A stretch of DNA of 64,000 nt from the NCBI RefSeq assembly GCF_001424145.1, contig NZ_LMQM01000010.1:506833-570832 (forward strand), in the 5' to 3' direction. Source of the DNA: Chryseobacterium sp. Leaf404. GTDB lineage: Bacteria; Bacteroidota; Bacteroidia; Flavobacteriales; Weeksellaceae. The notes beneath the pieces were generated by a model. The model was not told the origin of the DNA and did not search any database. It was given only the letters and a program-made list of their open reading frames with translations. Below, one piece after another: positions 16,644 through 25,214 of this stretch. Position 1 is the first letter of the stretch. Each line of letters starts with the position of its first letter. The position numbers and the translations under genes were made by a program.

Positions 16644-16844
16644 ATGCTAAAAAAAGGAGACCACGTAAAATGGAAATTTCAGAACGGTGAAACTCACGGG
16701 ACGGTACAAAAGGTTCACAAGAAAGATTTTACCTTCATGAATAAAGAGCGAAAAGCATCAGAAGAACAACCACAATATGAAGTTATGAGCGAAAAAACAG
16801 GAAAATCTGCAGTGCATAAAGCCTCGGCTTTGAAGAAGATTTAA
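16644..16844 (+). CDS. DUF2945 / hypervirulence-associated TUDOR-domain protein
   Basis: A 66-residue protein (KKGDHVKWKFQNGETHGTVQ, ending KSAVHKASALKKI) that matches the compact DUF2945 barrel, a small SH3/Tudor-like fold. It is cytoplasmic and basic, with no catalytic residues visible. It follows the arsenic pump by 184 bases, a gap holding only a doubtful 37-codon frame, and shows no operator, so functional linkage to arsenic is not supported. The role of the family is not established. Confidence 0.82.
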   Translation: MLKKGDHVKWKFQNGETHGTVQKVHKKDFTFMNKERKASEEQPQYEVMSEKTGKSAVHKASALKKI

Positions 16845-16905
16845 GTAATTATATAATCTTTTAACTGTTACCGATTTTGTTACCGATTATATCAGTATTA
16901 ATTTT

Positions 16906-16945
16906 AAAAAAATAAGCAAACTCCCAAGAATAAAGAGTTTGCTTA
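16906..16945 (-). terminator. Terminator of tRNA-Arg
   Basis: Perfect 11-bp arms TAAGCAAACTC (16913-16923) and GAGTTTGCTTA (16935-16945). On the minus strand they are followed by a T-run, 4 bases after the tRNA end. Confidence 0.8.
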
Positions 16946-16948
16946 CTG

Positions 16949-17022
16949 TGACTTCGAAGGGATTCGAACCCCCAACCCTCGGAGCCGAAATCCGATATTC
17001 TATCCAGTTGAACTACGAAGCC
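16949..17022 (-). tRNA. tRNA-Arg, anticodon UCG
   Basis: The minus strand folds as a tRNA. The acceptor stem is GGCTTCG/CGAAGTC with one G-U pair, and the anticodon stem is TCGGA/TCCGA around loop TTTCGGC, giving anticodon TCG (reads CGA and related Arg codons). The T-arm is GGGGGTTCGAATCCC. The discriminator base is A and no CCA is encoded. The 74-base length is normal. Confidence 0.93.
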
Positions 17023-17030
17023 GTTTTTTT

Positions 17031-17093
17031 ATGAGTAATGAGTAATTGGTGATAAGTAATGCAAATTGCTCATTACGATTACTCATTACTCAT
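17031..17093. repeat. 16-bp perfect inverted repeat between tRNA-Arg and barrel gene
   Basis: ATGAGTAATGAGTAAT (17031-17046) is the reverse complement of 17078-17093. Each arm is itself a tandem of the heptamer-like unit GAGTAAT. It starts 4 bases after the stop of the barrel gene in the sense of transcription and could act as its terminator or 3' stabiliser. Confidence 0.65.
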
Positions 17094-17096
17094 ATT

Positions 17097-18878
17097 TTAG
17101 AAAGAAATTTTCACGCCTCCTAAAACCTGCGCTCCTAAGACTTTGTAGCCTTGAAACGTTTGGTATTTGGCACCGAGAAGATTGTTTCCGACTGCGAAAA
17201 TACTAAAATTTTTGTGAAATCTGTACTCTGCGGATAAGTTTAAATCTGCATAACCACCAACTTTATCATTGGTATCTTCTGTAGACTGGTAAACGGTAGA
17301 ACCTGCAACCAAAGGATCCGGAACACCTGTAAGAGTGTAAGAATTTGTGGTTCTGTCACTTGCGAAGATTCCTTTGAAGCCTAAAAGAAGTTTTTTCTCC
17401 AACATCGTATATTTTGCTCCGAAAGATGCAGTGAGTAATGGAACGTTATAAATATTTTTATAATTGTTCAAATCATACTTTTGGAATCTCACTTCACCGT
17501 CAATCACTAAATTTTCAAGCGGAAAATACTGAAGACTTCCTTTGATGTCGCTTACATTTCCGTCGTCATAAACGGTTGAGAATGTATTTGCAAAATTGTA
17601 GGCAGAACGGTTCAGCGTAAATGCATTGTCAAATAATGAGTTGGCTCGGAAAAACAAAATATTGTTCATTTTTCCGAAACCTGCAGAAACGTCGTATTTG
17701 AAAGTTTCGTCAATATCTCCTCGCAAACCTGCATAGAAATGGTATTTTGTTTCGGTTGGTCTCAAATACTGGTCAGAAACCAAAAACGGATTCTGCTGTA
17801 AAAGTTCTCCGTACGTATTCAGCTTTAAACCTCCGTCTACTCCACCGTAGAATTTGAATTCATTAGCTGCAGCATACTGAAATTCTGCCTGTGGAAACCA
17901 ATAGGTTTTATTTGATTTTAACTGTTCTGCTAAAATTAAATTATCATTTTTAGAATTTAAAAAAGAAAATGAAGAACCTATACTTAAATAAGAATCTCCT
18001 TTTCTGAAACTGATTTCCGGAGTTAAACTAGCATTCACGAAATTGGATGAATTTGCATCTCTGATTTTAAATTCAGTTTTCACAGCCTCTAAACCTAAAC
18101 CTAAATCAGCGTTGAGTGTAAAACCGGAATCTCCCAGTTCTGCTGCATGTTTCGATAGATTTGCCAAAGCAGAAACCTGGTTTTCTTTAGCTTCAAAATG
18201 ATCAGTCAGAAATAAAGACTTTACTCTGACATCGTTCAGAATTTCGTTGGAATAAAAATCGTAGTAACCGTTTACTTTAAACTGATTGACTTTTTGGTCT
18301 AAGTTAACGCCCGCATCAGGCTGTAGCGCATAGATTCCGTAATAATTATAATGATCCAAACCATATTCTGCATTCAGATTAAATTTCCCTTTTTCGCCGT
18401 AAGAATTCATGAAAGCACCGATAGTTGCAGCACTCTGCTTCGAATCCCAAACATAATCTTTTTTCAGACCCTGTGTAGATAACCAATGTGCATCTGCCCC
18501 GACTTCCAATTTATTCTCAAGAACTTTTGAAACATGGGCATCACCTAAGATTTTTCCATAGTTCCCCATTCCAAACTGGATGTAGTTGTCCTGAGCTGTT
18601 TCATCAAATTTCGGAGCCACATCTTCGCCTTGAATTGTAGAAGTTTTAAAATCACTCACCACAGGAACATCGGTAATTGTATATTTCACCGGATTGGCAG
18701 ATTTTTCTTCAGGCGGATAGTTTTTTACCGTTTCCACTGAAGTTTTCTTTTTCTCGATTTTTTTTACTTCCGGTTCTCTTTTTTTATTAAGAATCAGTTT
18801 TTCTTCCTTGATCTGCGAAAATGCAACCGAAGAGAATCCCAGAAATAATATAGATAGTATTTGAATTTGCTTGTTCAT
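17097..18878 (-). CDS. Outer-membrane beta-barrel protein (TonB-dependent receptor-like)
   Basis: A 593-residue protein with signal peptide MNKQIQILSILFLGFSSVAF. A Lys/Glu-rich periplasmic segment follows (about 24-60), then a long series of alternating aromatic/polar strands (FNLNAEYGLDHYNYYGIY, YHFYAGLRGDIDETFKYDVS). The last strand is LGGVKISF, an outer-membrane C-terminal signature. No plug motif or CarboxypepD_reg domain is evident, so it is a barrel related to TonB-dependent receptors and not a full receptor. It directly follows the giant TPR gene (79 bases) in the same direction. The pair may work together at the envelope. Ligand unknown. Confidence 0.75.
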   Translation of the reverse strand: MNKQIQILSILFLGFSSVAFSQIKEEKLILNKKREPEVKKIEKKKTSVETVKNYPPEEKSANPVKYTITDVPVVSDFKTSTIQGEDVAPKFDETAQDNYIQFGMGNYGKILGDAHVSKVLENKLEVGADAHWLSTQGLKKDYVWDSKQSAATIGAFMNSYGEKGKFNLNAEYGLDHYNYYGIYALQPDAGVNLDQKVNQFKVNGYYDFYSNEILNDVRVKSLFLTDHFEAKENQVSALANLSKHAAELGDSGFTLNADLGLGLEAVKTEFKIRDANSSNFVNASLTPEISFRKGDSYLSIGSSFSFLNSKNDNLILAEQLKSNKTYWFPQAEFQYAAANEFKFYGGVDGGLKLNTYGELLQQNPFLVSDQYLRPTETKYHFYAGLRGDIDETFKYDVSAGFGKMNNILFFRANSLFDNAFTLNRSAYNFANTFSTVYDDGNVSDIKGSLQYFPLENLVIDGEVRFQKYDLNNYKNIYNVPLLTASFGAKYTMLEKKLLLGFKGIFASDRTTNSYTLTGVPDPLVAGSTVYQSTEDTNDKVGGYADLNLSAEYRFHKNFSIFAVGNNLLGAKYQTFQGYKVLGAQVLGGVKISF

Positions 18879-18957
18879 TTTTAAAAAATTGTATTAATGT
18901 ATAATGTGATGTATCATGTTTTCTGCTTTGTACATTTTACTTTGTACATCGTACATC

Positions 18958-21921
18958 TTACTTTTTAATCGTTTTTTTAACTTCTTTCGCTTCCGCTACA
19001 ATTTCAGGGAAATCTGCGTAGTTTGAAATGATCTGATCACAGGTATAACTCGCCTGATAGTTGTCTTTTAGTCCCACATAATTTTTCGCCATTAGAACCA
19101 AAGCTTTTGCACCCCAGTATTCTTCTGATGCGTAATTATTAGCCAGTTTAAAAATGGTTTCATTTGAAGTTTTGAATGATTTGGCTTTATTCTGATAGAA
19201 TGCTTTTGCATACAAAGATTCTGCAGCAACTTCAGTATTGGAAGATTTTTCCAGAGCAGCAAATGCAGATTGTGCATCTTTATCTTTCCCTGCATTCATC
19301 AAACTTCTCGCTTTAATCACTTTTGCAGTTTCAATTACAGCAGCTGAGTTTTTATTATTTAAAATCACAGCGTCGGCCAGTTTTTCAGCCTGTGAGAAAT
19401 TCTTTTCCTCGGCATAAATTTTCATCATTTCTACATTTGCATAGTTTCTGATGTTGATGTCTGAAGAATTCACCAGACTTTCAAGATATTTTTTGGCTTC
19501 CGAAGAATTTCCCTGTGCGATGTAGATCTGTGCTAATCTTGTCTGAGCATCATCCTGATAGTCGTTGGCTACATTCCCAACTTCCTGAAGAACCAACAAA
19601 GCTTTAGTAGAATTTTTGGTTTGATAATAACTTTCTCCCAACTCGTATTTAGCCTGATAAAGACCTTCACCGGTTGGATTTTGAGTTAAATATTTCTCGT
19701 AGTAAGAGATTGCATTTTTGTAATCTTTTTTAGCAAAAAACTGCTTGCCGGTAGAAAGATTGATTTCGTCGATTTCTGAAGCATCAACATTTACTCCAAG
19801 ATTTCTGGCAAAAGTCTCATATGCTGAAACATCTCCGTTTTTCGTAAAGATTGGTTTTGCAGCCTGCACAATTTTATCTGCATACTGCGTATTTTTATAC
19901 TGCTGACCCAATGAGGTGAATTCAGCCAAGGCTTTTTCATTCTGATTTTGATCAATCAAATTCTGAGCCTTGTAAATCGAAGCATTTGCCACCAGATCAC
20001 GGTCAGACGAAGATTTAATTACTTTCGAAAAGAAATCTGAAGAGTTGGCAAAATCATCCTGACTTGCGTAGGCAACACCAATTTCATATTGAGCATCATC
20101 GGTATATTCTGAGTCAGGATATTTTGAAATTAAAGATTTTAAGTTGGTAATTTTAGAATTATTATCTCCTTTAAATCCTAAAGCCATCGCCTTTTGGAAC
20201 AAAGTATAATCCGTTGCATCCTGATTCTGGTCGTACACGGCAATTGCTGCATCCAGATCATTGTTGGCGTAATCGATATCGGCTAAACGAAGCTGTGCAT
20301 CGCTTTTATATTCCGTTTTAGGATTAGCTAAATACTGTTTAAAATATTTCTGAGCCTGATCAAACTTTTTGGATTTAAAATAAGCATATCCCAAATCGTA
20401 AGGCAATTGCTGTTTTTCAGGAAAAGTTTCTGTTAAAAGCTTTTCATAACGCACGATTGCAGAAGGATAATTTCCTTTCTGATAATACGTTTGTCCGAGC
20501 CAGTAAAGTGCGCGGCTGTTGAATTCTTTATTGATATTAAATTCCAGACTTCTCAAGAGAAAACGTTCAGCTTCATCAAAATTTCCTTTGTTAAATTCTT
20601 CCGTCCCCAAAAGATAAGAAACCTCCTGATCAATTTTATCGATTTCCGGCGTGGAATTCTGAAGTCTGTCGATCGCATTTAAAGTTTCACGATAATTACC
20701 TGAATACAGATAAGATTTCACCAAAAGAGATTTCATTTCGGTGTTGTCTGCTTCTGCTTTGTTATCAGTCATGTAATTCTGAATCACCTGAGAAGCGTTC
20801 TCAAAAGGGTTTCCGATGTCGTAGCTTAATTTTGCATATTGCTCCTGCGCCAGTTTTTTCACTCCCTTATCATAGTTCATCTGATAAGAAGACCTGAAAG
20901 CCGAAAGCGCTTCCTGCTTCTTCCCAACTTCCAAATAGGCGTTTCCTAACTGATAGTATGCGTTCTGAGCCAAAGCAGAATTGGAATTGACTAACTGATT
21001 ATAGTAGGAAACCGCTTCGTCATGCTTCTTCAGCTTGGCAGCAACAAATCCCATTTCATACAGATCATTTTCTGAAGGATTGGTTTGTACGGCAAGATAG
21101 TCTTTCAGGTGAGGATATGCAGAACTGTAGTCATTTTTCATAAAATAACTTTCGCCAATGATTTTGTGAACCTCTGCTTTGTAAGATTCAGAAATATCTT
21201 CGTTTAAAAGTGCATTTCCTTCTGTGATTGCCTTATCATAATCCTTTTCATTAAAGTACATCTGCACATAATAAGGTCTCACGAGTTTGGAATATTTCTC
21301 TTCATTTTTAATGGAATCAAAATACTGAAAAGCTTTATCATTATTTCTGCCGGCATAATTTAAATGTCCGAGCATGTAAGCGATATCGCCTTTTTGAGTT
21401 CCATCTGAAGTTTTGTAAGCTTCTTCCAATGCATCAATCGCACCTTTTGCATCACCCAACATGAATTTGGCATAACCCAGTTTCATGATGTACTGCGTGT
21501 TCTCCTCTTTCGTCAGCTGATATTGATTAACCTTTTTTAAAGTCTGTAAAGCTTTTTTGAAATCTTTTTTGGCTAAATAATAATCCGCCAACGGAAGATT
21601 TGCCTGTGCAAAATAGGCAGATTTTGGATATTCCTTGATGAAAGCCGTCAACCCTTCTTCCGCGTGATTTTTCTGTAAAATCACACCAATCACGTTATCG
21701 AAAAACTGTGCAGCTTCCTTTTTAGATCTCGAAAGATTCTGATTGTAGAAATATTGTCTTGCGTATTCGTACTGAGAAGAATTGTATATTTTGGTTTGAT
21801 ACAGATTCTCTGCCAAGCCGAATCTGTAATTTTCTTTCTGACTGAAATATTGAGACTGCTGAGCTTCGGAAACCCCGAAATACATCACAGCAGCAGCTAA
21901 AAGTATCTTTTCTGATCTCAT
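18958..21921 (-). CDS. Large tetratricopeptide-repeat protein
   Basis: A 987-residue exported protein (signal MRSEKILLAAAVMYFGVSEA) built of about 20 or more TPR-like units. Clear examples are AYFAQANLPLADYYLAKKDF, ALYWLGQTYYQKGNYPSAIV and DAQYEIGVAYASQDDFANSS. Such solenoids act as scaffolds for protein complexes, and here the location would be periplasmic. The family accompanies an outer-membrane barrel gene just downstream, so an envelope assembly or trafficking role is a reasonable inference. No catalytic domain is present. The C-terminus (AEAKEVKKTIKK) lacks a type IX secretion signal. Confidence 0.88.
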   Translation of the reverse strand: MRSEKILLAAAVMYFGVSEAQQSQYFSQKENYRFGLAENLYQTKIYNSSQYEYARQYFYNQNLSRSKKEAAQFFDNVIGVILQKNHAEEGLTAFIKEYPKSAYFAQANLPLADYYLAKKDFKKALQTLKKVNQYQLTKEENTQYIMKLGYAKFMLGDAKGAIDALEEAYKTSDGTQKGDIAYMLGHLNYAGRNNDKAFQYFDSIKNEEKYSKLVRPYYVQMYFNEKDYDKAITEGNALLNEDISESYKAEVHKIIGESYFMKNDYSSAYPHLKDYLAVQTNPSENDLYEMGFVAAKLKKHDEAVSYYNQLVNSNSALAQNAYYQLGNAYLEVGKKQEALSAFRSSYQMNYDKGVKKLAQEQYAKLSYDIGNPFENASQVIQNYMTDNKAEADNTEMKSLLVKSYLYSGNYRETLNAIDRLQNSTPEIDKIDQEVSYLLGTEEFNKGNFDEAERFLLRSLEFNINKEFNSRALYWLGQTYYQKGNYPSAIVRYEKLLTETFPEKQQLPYDLGYAYFKSKKFDQAQKYFKQYLANPKTEYKSDAQLRLADIDYANNDLDAAIAVYDQNQDATDYTLFQKAMALGFKGDNNSKITNLKSLISKYPDSEYTDDAQYEIGVAYASQDDFANSSDFFSKVIKSSSDRDLVANASIYKAQNLIDQNQNEKALAEFTSLGQQYKNTQYADKIVQAAKPIFTKNGDVSAYETFARNLGVNVDASEIDEINLSTGKQFFAKKDYKNAISYYEKYLTQNPTGEGLYQAKYELGESYYQTKNSTKALLVLQEVGNVANDYQDDAQTRLAQIYIAQGNSSEAKKYLESLVNSSDINIRNYANVEMMKIYAEEKNFSQAEKLADAVILNNKNSAAVIETAKVIKARSLMNAGKDKDAQSAFAALEKSSNTEVAAESLYAKAFYQNKAKSFKTSNETIFKLANNYASEEYWGAKALVLMAKNYVGLKDNYQASYTCDQIISNYADFPEIVAEAKEVKKTIKK

Positions 21922-22139
21922 TAATTTTAAAATTTTTGAATGATCTGTGTTGAAAATTAATTACTTACATCTTTGTATTTAAAGATTATAATTATCCACA
22001 ATTTATCAACGAAAATATCAAAAAGATATTGTCTGGACAAGGCTTTTAACATAATGTTAGTATGTGGATTATTTTTTACAGGTATTTAACTTTCTCTTAA
22101 GAAATGTTAAGAAAAACGTAATATTCTGAAACTTTTAAT

Positions 22140-22147
22140 TACATTTG
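22140..22147 (+). promoter_or_regulatory. -7 promoter box for APC permease (TACATTTG)
   Basis: Exact TAnnTTTG match 26 bases before the permease ATG. Confidence 0.6.
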
Positions 22148-22173
22148 TTTTTTTCAATTCAAATAAACTATTA

Positions 22174-23850
22174 ATGAATCAACTTTTCAGGAGAAAGAAC
22201 TATTCAGAGACAGATACTTCCACTTCACTCCTTCGTGTTTTAGGAGTTTGGGACATTGTTTTTTTCGGAATTGCCGCCATCATTGGTGCCGGTAGCTTCA
22301 GCAGTTTGGGTGAAGCTATTTTCAGAGGAGGACCGGGCGTAATCTTACTTTATCTGATCTGTGGTTTTGCCTGTGGTTTTACGGCGCTCTGCTATGCTGA
22401 ATTTGCCAGCCGTATTCCAACTGCAGGATCTGCCTACACCTATGCCTATGCGAGTTTTGGTGAATTGATTGCCTGGATTATCGGTTGGGCATTAATTATG
22501 GAATATTCTTTCGGAAATATTTATGTTGCATTTTCCTGGTCAGATTATTTTACCAGTTTTTTGGGAAGATTGGACGTTCACATCCCTGAATATCTCAGTT
22601 GCAGTTATACAGAGGCAAAAAAAGCATTTTTCAGCACGCCACAGTCGACGAATAAGGAACTTTTAAACGCATGGATAAATGCTCCGGAAATTGGAGGTTT
22701 AAAAATGATTCTCGATATTCCGGCATTGGTAATCAATGGTTTAATTACATGGCTTTGCTTTGTAGGAGTGAAAGAAAGTAAGAATTTCAACAATGTTTTG
22801 GTAATTTTAAAACTGGCCGTGATCGTCCTTGTAATTCTGGTAGGATATAAATTCATCAACACCGGAAACTGGACGCCCCTGAATCCTGAAACACAGGTAA
22901 GTTCATTTATGCCCAACGGTTTTGCCGGAGTGATGAGTGCCGTTTCGGGAGTATTTTTTGCCTACATCGGTTTTGATGCTTTGAGTGTGCTTTCAGAAGA
23001 AACAAAAGACCCTCAGAAAACTTTGCCCAAAGGAATGATTATTTCCCTTGCGCTCTGCACAGTAATTTACATCGCACTGACTTTGGTTTTAACCGGAATG
23101 GTGGATTACAGAAAATTTGACGGTGTGGGAGACCCACTTTCCTTTATTTTTGAAAAAACCAATGCCAATGTTGCGTGGATGGAACTTACCGTTTCTTTTA
23201 TTGCGATTATTGCGATTACAACGGTACTTTTGGTATTCCAGATGGGGCAGCCGAGAATCTGGTACGCCATGAGCCGTGACGGACTGATGCCTAAAAAATT
23301 TCAGGATGTCCACCCAAAATACAAAACACCATCTTTCGCAACGATTGTCACCGGTATCGTAGTGGGAATTCCTATTCTTTTTACAGATAAAAGCTTCATC
23401 TTAGACTTTACCAGCATCGGAACTATTTTCGCTTTCGTTTTGGTTTGCGCCGGAGTTTTGATGTTGCCTGCGAAAGAAAAAATCAAAGGCAGATTTCACC
23501 TTCCTTACATCAATGGAAAGATTATTTTTCCTGTTATTTTTATTGGAACCTTAGTTGGATTTTATTATTTCCAGCCTGCTTTTTTTGAAAATTTAATGGA
23601 CTGGAAAGATCCAAATGAAGGCGAATTCAGAGCTTCAATTTTCTTTTTCATCATGGTTAATTTGATATTATGTGTTGTTACTTTCATTAAAAATTTCTCT
23701 TTAATTCCATTAATAGGATTAAGCTCATGTCTTTATCTTTTAACGGGAATGAGCCATGACAACTGGTTCTGGTTCGGGCTTTGGTTTGCCATCGGTCTTG
23801 TGATTTATTTCTTCTACGGCTATAAAAACAGCAAACTAAGACAAGCTTGA
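22174..23850 (+). CDS. APC-superfamily amino acid permease
   Basis: A 558-residue membrane protein with 12 or more helices. The consensus amino-acid-binding loop of helix 1 (AAIIGAGSFSSLGEAI) is followed by the helix 2-3 block (CYAEFASRIPTAGSAYTYAY) and by FAYIGFDALSVLSEETKDPQ in helix 6. These mark the cationic/general amino acid transporter branch (YfnA-like) of the APC superfamily. An extracytoplasmic insertion (about residues 130-170) lengthens the usual 480-500. Substrate is not determinable from sequence. It has its own promoter box and is followed 6 bases later by a decayed lipoprotein gene. Confidence 0.92.
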   Translation: MNQLFRRKNYSETDTSTSLLRVLGVWDIVFFGIAAIIGAGSFSSLGEAIFRGGPGVILLYLICGFACGFTALCYAEFASRIPTAGSAYTYAYASFGELIAWIIGWALIMEYSFGNIYVAFSWSDYFTSFLGRLDVHIPEYLSCSYTEAKKAFFSTPQSTNKELLNAWINAPEIGGLKMILDIPALVINGLITWLCFVGVKESKNFNNVLVILKLAVIVLVILVGYKFINTGNWTPLNPETQVSSFMPNGFAGVMSAVSGVFFAYIGFDALSVLSEETKDPQKTLPKGMIISLALCTVIYIALTLVLTGMVDYRKFDGVGDPLSFIFEKTNANVAWMELTVSFIAIIAITTVLLVFQMGQPRIWYAMSRDGLMPKKFQDVHPKYKTPSFATIVTGIVVGIPILFTDKSFILDFTSIGTIFAFVLVCAGVLMLPAKEKIKGRFHLPYINGKIIFPVIFIGTLVGFYYFQPAFFENLMDWKDPNEGEFRASIFFFIMVNLILCVVTFIKNFSLIPLIGLSSCLYLLTGMSHDNWFWFGLWFAIGLVIYFFYGYKNSKLRQA

Positions 23851-23856
23851 TTTCCG

Positions 23857-24460
23857 GTGAAGAAAATACTTTTTTTGTTCGTCCTGATAATATTGGGATG
23901 CAGTGAAAAGACCGAAAATATTCGTGCTTCCACTACGGAAAACAGTATAGAGAAAGTTTCTTATAAAGATTTTTTTGCTCAGATTAAATTAAAAACTGAT
24001 ACTCAAAAACGCAGTTATTTTTTCAGATATATCAATTACGACATTCCGGAATACTGGCATGGTACGCGATGGTCTTCTGGAGGGACAACTCGAACTTCAT
24101 AATCCGTCACAATTGCCTGCGGATACTTTGTGACAAACGTTCTGAGCGATTTTGGTATTAAAATTGAAAGGGTTTATATGGCACAGCAGGCTTCCTCCCT
24201 GATGATAAAAAAGCTCTATAGTGAAATCAAATACTTCACAAAAATAGAAGATCTGGAAGAATATATTCTTTCCAAACCGGAAATGACAGTTTACATCGCT
24301 GAGCTCGATTTTCATACAGATTCATCACAAGGGAAAACAGAGACACCTATTTTATCCACTCCAGTTACATTCAGAATAAAGGCGTGGTAAAAGAAAAACC
24401 GAAAACTCAAAAGCTTTAAACGCATCAAAAACCTACATGATCGGAACTTTAAAAAACTGA
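23857..24460 (+). pseudogene. Decayed lipoprotein gene (nonsense plus two frameshifts)
   Basis: The frame opens at GTG 23857 with a lipoprotein signal (KKILFLFVLIILGC). It reads through YWHGTRWSSGGTTRTS to TAA at 24100-24102, then continues in the same frame with SVTIACGYFVTNVLSDFGIK, so one codon (probably CAA) became a stop. Near 24320-24330 the sensible reading moves to another frame (ENRDTYFIHSSYIQNKGVVK), and near 24395 it shifts again to SKALNASKTYMIGTLKN before TGA at 24458. Both segments are coherent protein, so this is a recent pseudogene. The intact family is not one I can name. It sits 6 bases after the permease. Confidence 0.75.
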
Positions 24461-24464
24461 AGTT

Positions 24465-24800
24465 ATGTCTGAGAGAATAAAAACATTCAGTGAATTCTAT
24501 CAGTTTTATCTCACTGAACACAGCAAAACAGGAACGCGCATTTTACATTTCATCGGCACTCTGCTGGTATTTTTTGTCGTTGGTTACGTCTTTTACTCCG
24601 GGAAAGAAAGGTTTCTCTGGTACGTTCCGCTTTTCGGATACGGTTTTGCCTGGTTCAGCCATGCTGTGGTTGAGAGAAATAGTCCGGCGACCTTTAAATA
24701 TCCTCTTTGGTCGTTGATTTCAGATTTTAAAATGTTTTTTGAACTATTGACTGGAAAACAGAAATTTTCGCAACCGAAAGAAGATGAACCCGAACATTAA
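24465..24800 (+). CDS. DUF962 / Mpo1-like membrane protein
   Basis: A 111-residue protein with two membrane segments (ILHFIGTLLVFFVVGYVFY and WYVPLFGYGFAWFSHAVVE) and the family signature His19...His28 and WFSHAVVERNSPATFKYPLW with His66. The yeast relative Mpo1 is an iron-dependent dioxygenase acting on 2-hydroxy fatty acids in alpha-oxidation, and these histidines are the proposed iron ligands. Many flavobacteria make hydroxylated sphingolipids, so a lipid role is plausible but inferred. It begins only 4 bases after the final stop of the decayed lipoprotein gene. Confidence 0.85.
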   Translation: MSERIKTFSEFYQFYLTEHSKTGTRILHFIGTLLVFFVVGYVFYSGKERFLWYVPLFGYGFAWFSHAVVERNSPATFKYPLWSLISDFKMFFELLTGKQKFSQPKEDEPEH

Positions 24801-24820
24801 AATTCAAAATAATATTCATA

Positions 24821-25165
24821 ATGAAAACTTTATCGATTATAAAACGGTCTTGCCTTACAATTTTTTCACTGATTCTTTTAAACTGCACAGCAAGTCCTTC
24901 AACTGAAAATTCTTCTGAAAAAACCCTGTTTGTCGGCTCAGAAACGAAAGACTGCACCGGTGTTGCTCCTATGAAATGTCTTCAGGTAAGAGAAAATGCT
25001 ACTGATAGCTGGGCAAATTTCTATTCAAACATCGAAGGTTTTACTTACGAGCCTGGTTTTGAATATGAATTGAAAGTGAGAACGGAGAAAATCTCCAATC
25101 CACCAATGGATGGATCTTCAATTAAATACATTTTAGTAAAACAAGTTTCCAAGATTAAGAAATAA
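24821..25165 (+). CDS. DUF4377 domain lipoprotein
   Basis: A 114-residue protein with a signal ending in the lipobox LLNC (Cys22). A single compact domain follows (TKDCTGVAPMKCLQVRENAT, then YEPGFEYELKVRTEKISNPP), recognisable as DUF4377, also found C-terminal to META-type heat-shock lipoproteins. Two cysteines (TKDCTG and MKCLQV) could form a disulfide. Predicted to be anchored in the envelope. Function unknown. It lies 20 bases after the DUF962 gene and ends at a shared hairpin with the convergent dehydrogenase gene. Confidence 0.82.
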   Translation: MKTLSIIKRSCLTIFSLILLNCTASPSTENSSEKTLFVGSETKDCTGVAPMKCLQVRENATDSWANFYSNIEGFTYEPGFEYELKVRTEKISNPPMDGSSIKYILVKQVSKIKK

Positions 25166-25166
25166 A

Positions 25167-25194
25167 AAAACCGCTTTCAAAAAAAAACGGTTTT
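25167..25194. terminator. Bidirectional terminator
   Basis: AAAACCG (25167-25173) and CGGTTTT (25188-25194) pair across an A-rich loop between the convergent DUF4377 and E1 genes. Confidence 0.65.
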
Positions 25195-25214
25195 CAGATT
25201 TATTTAAATTCAAA

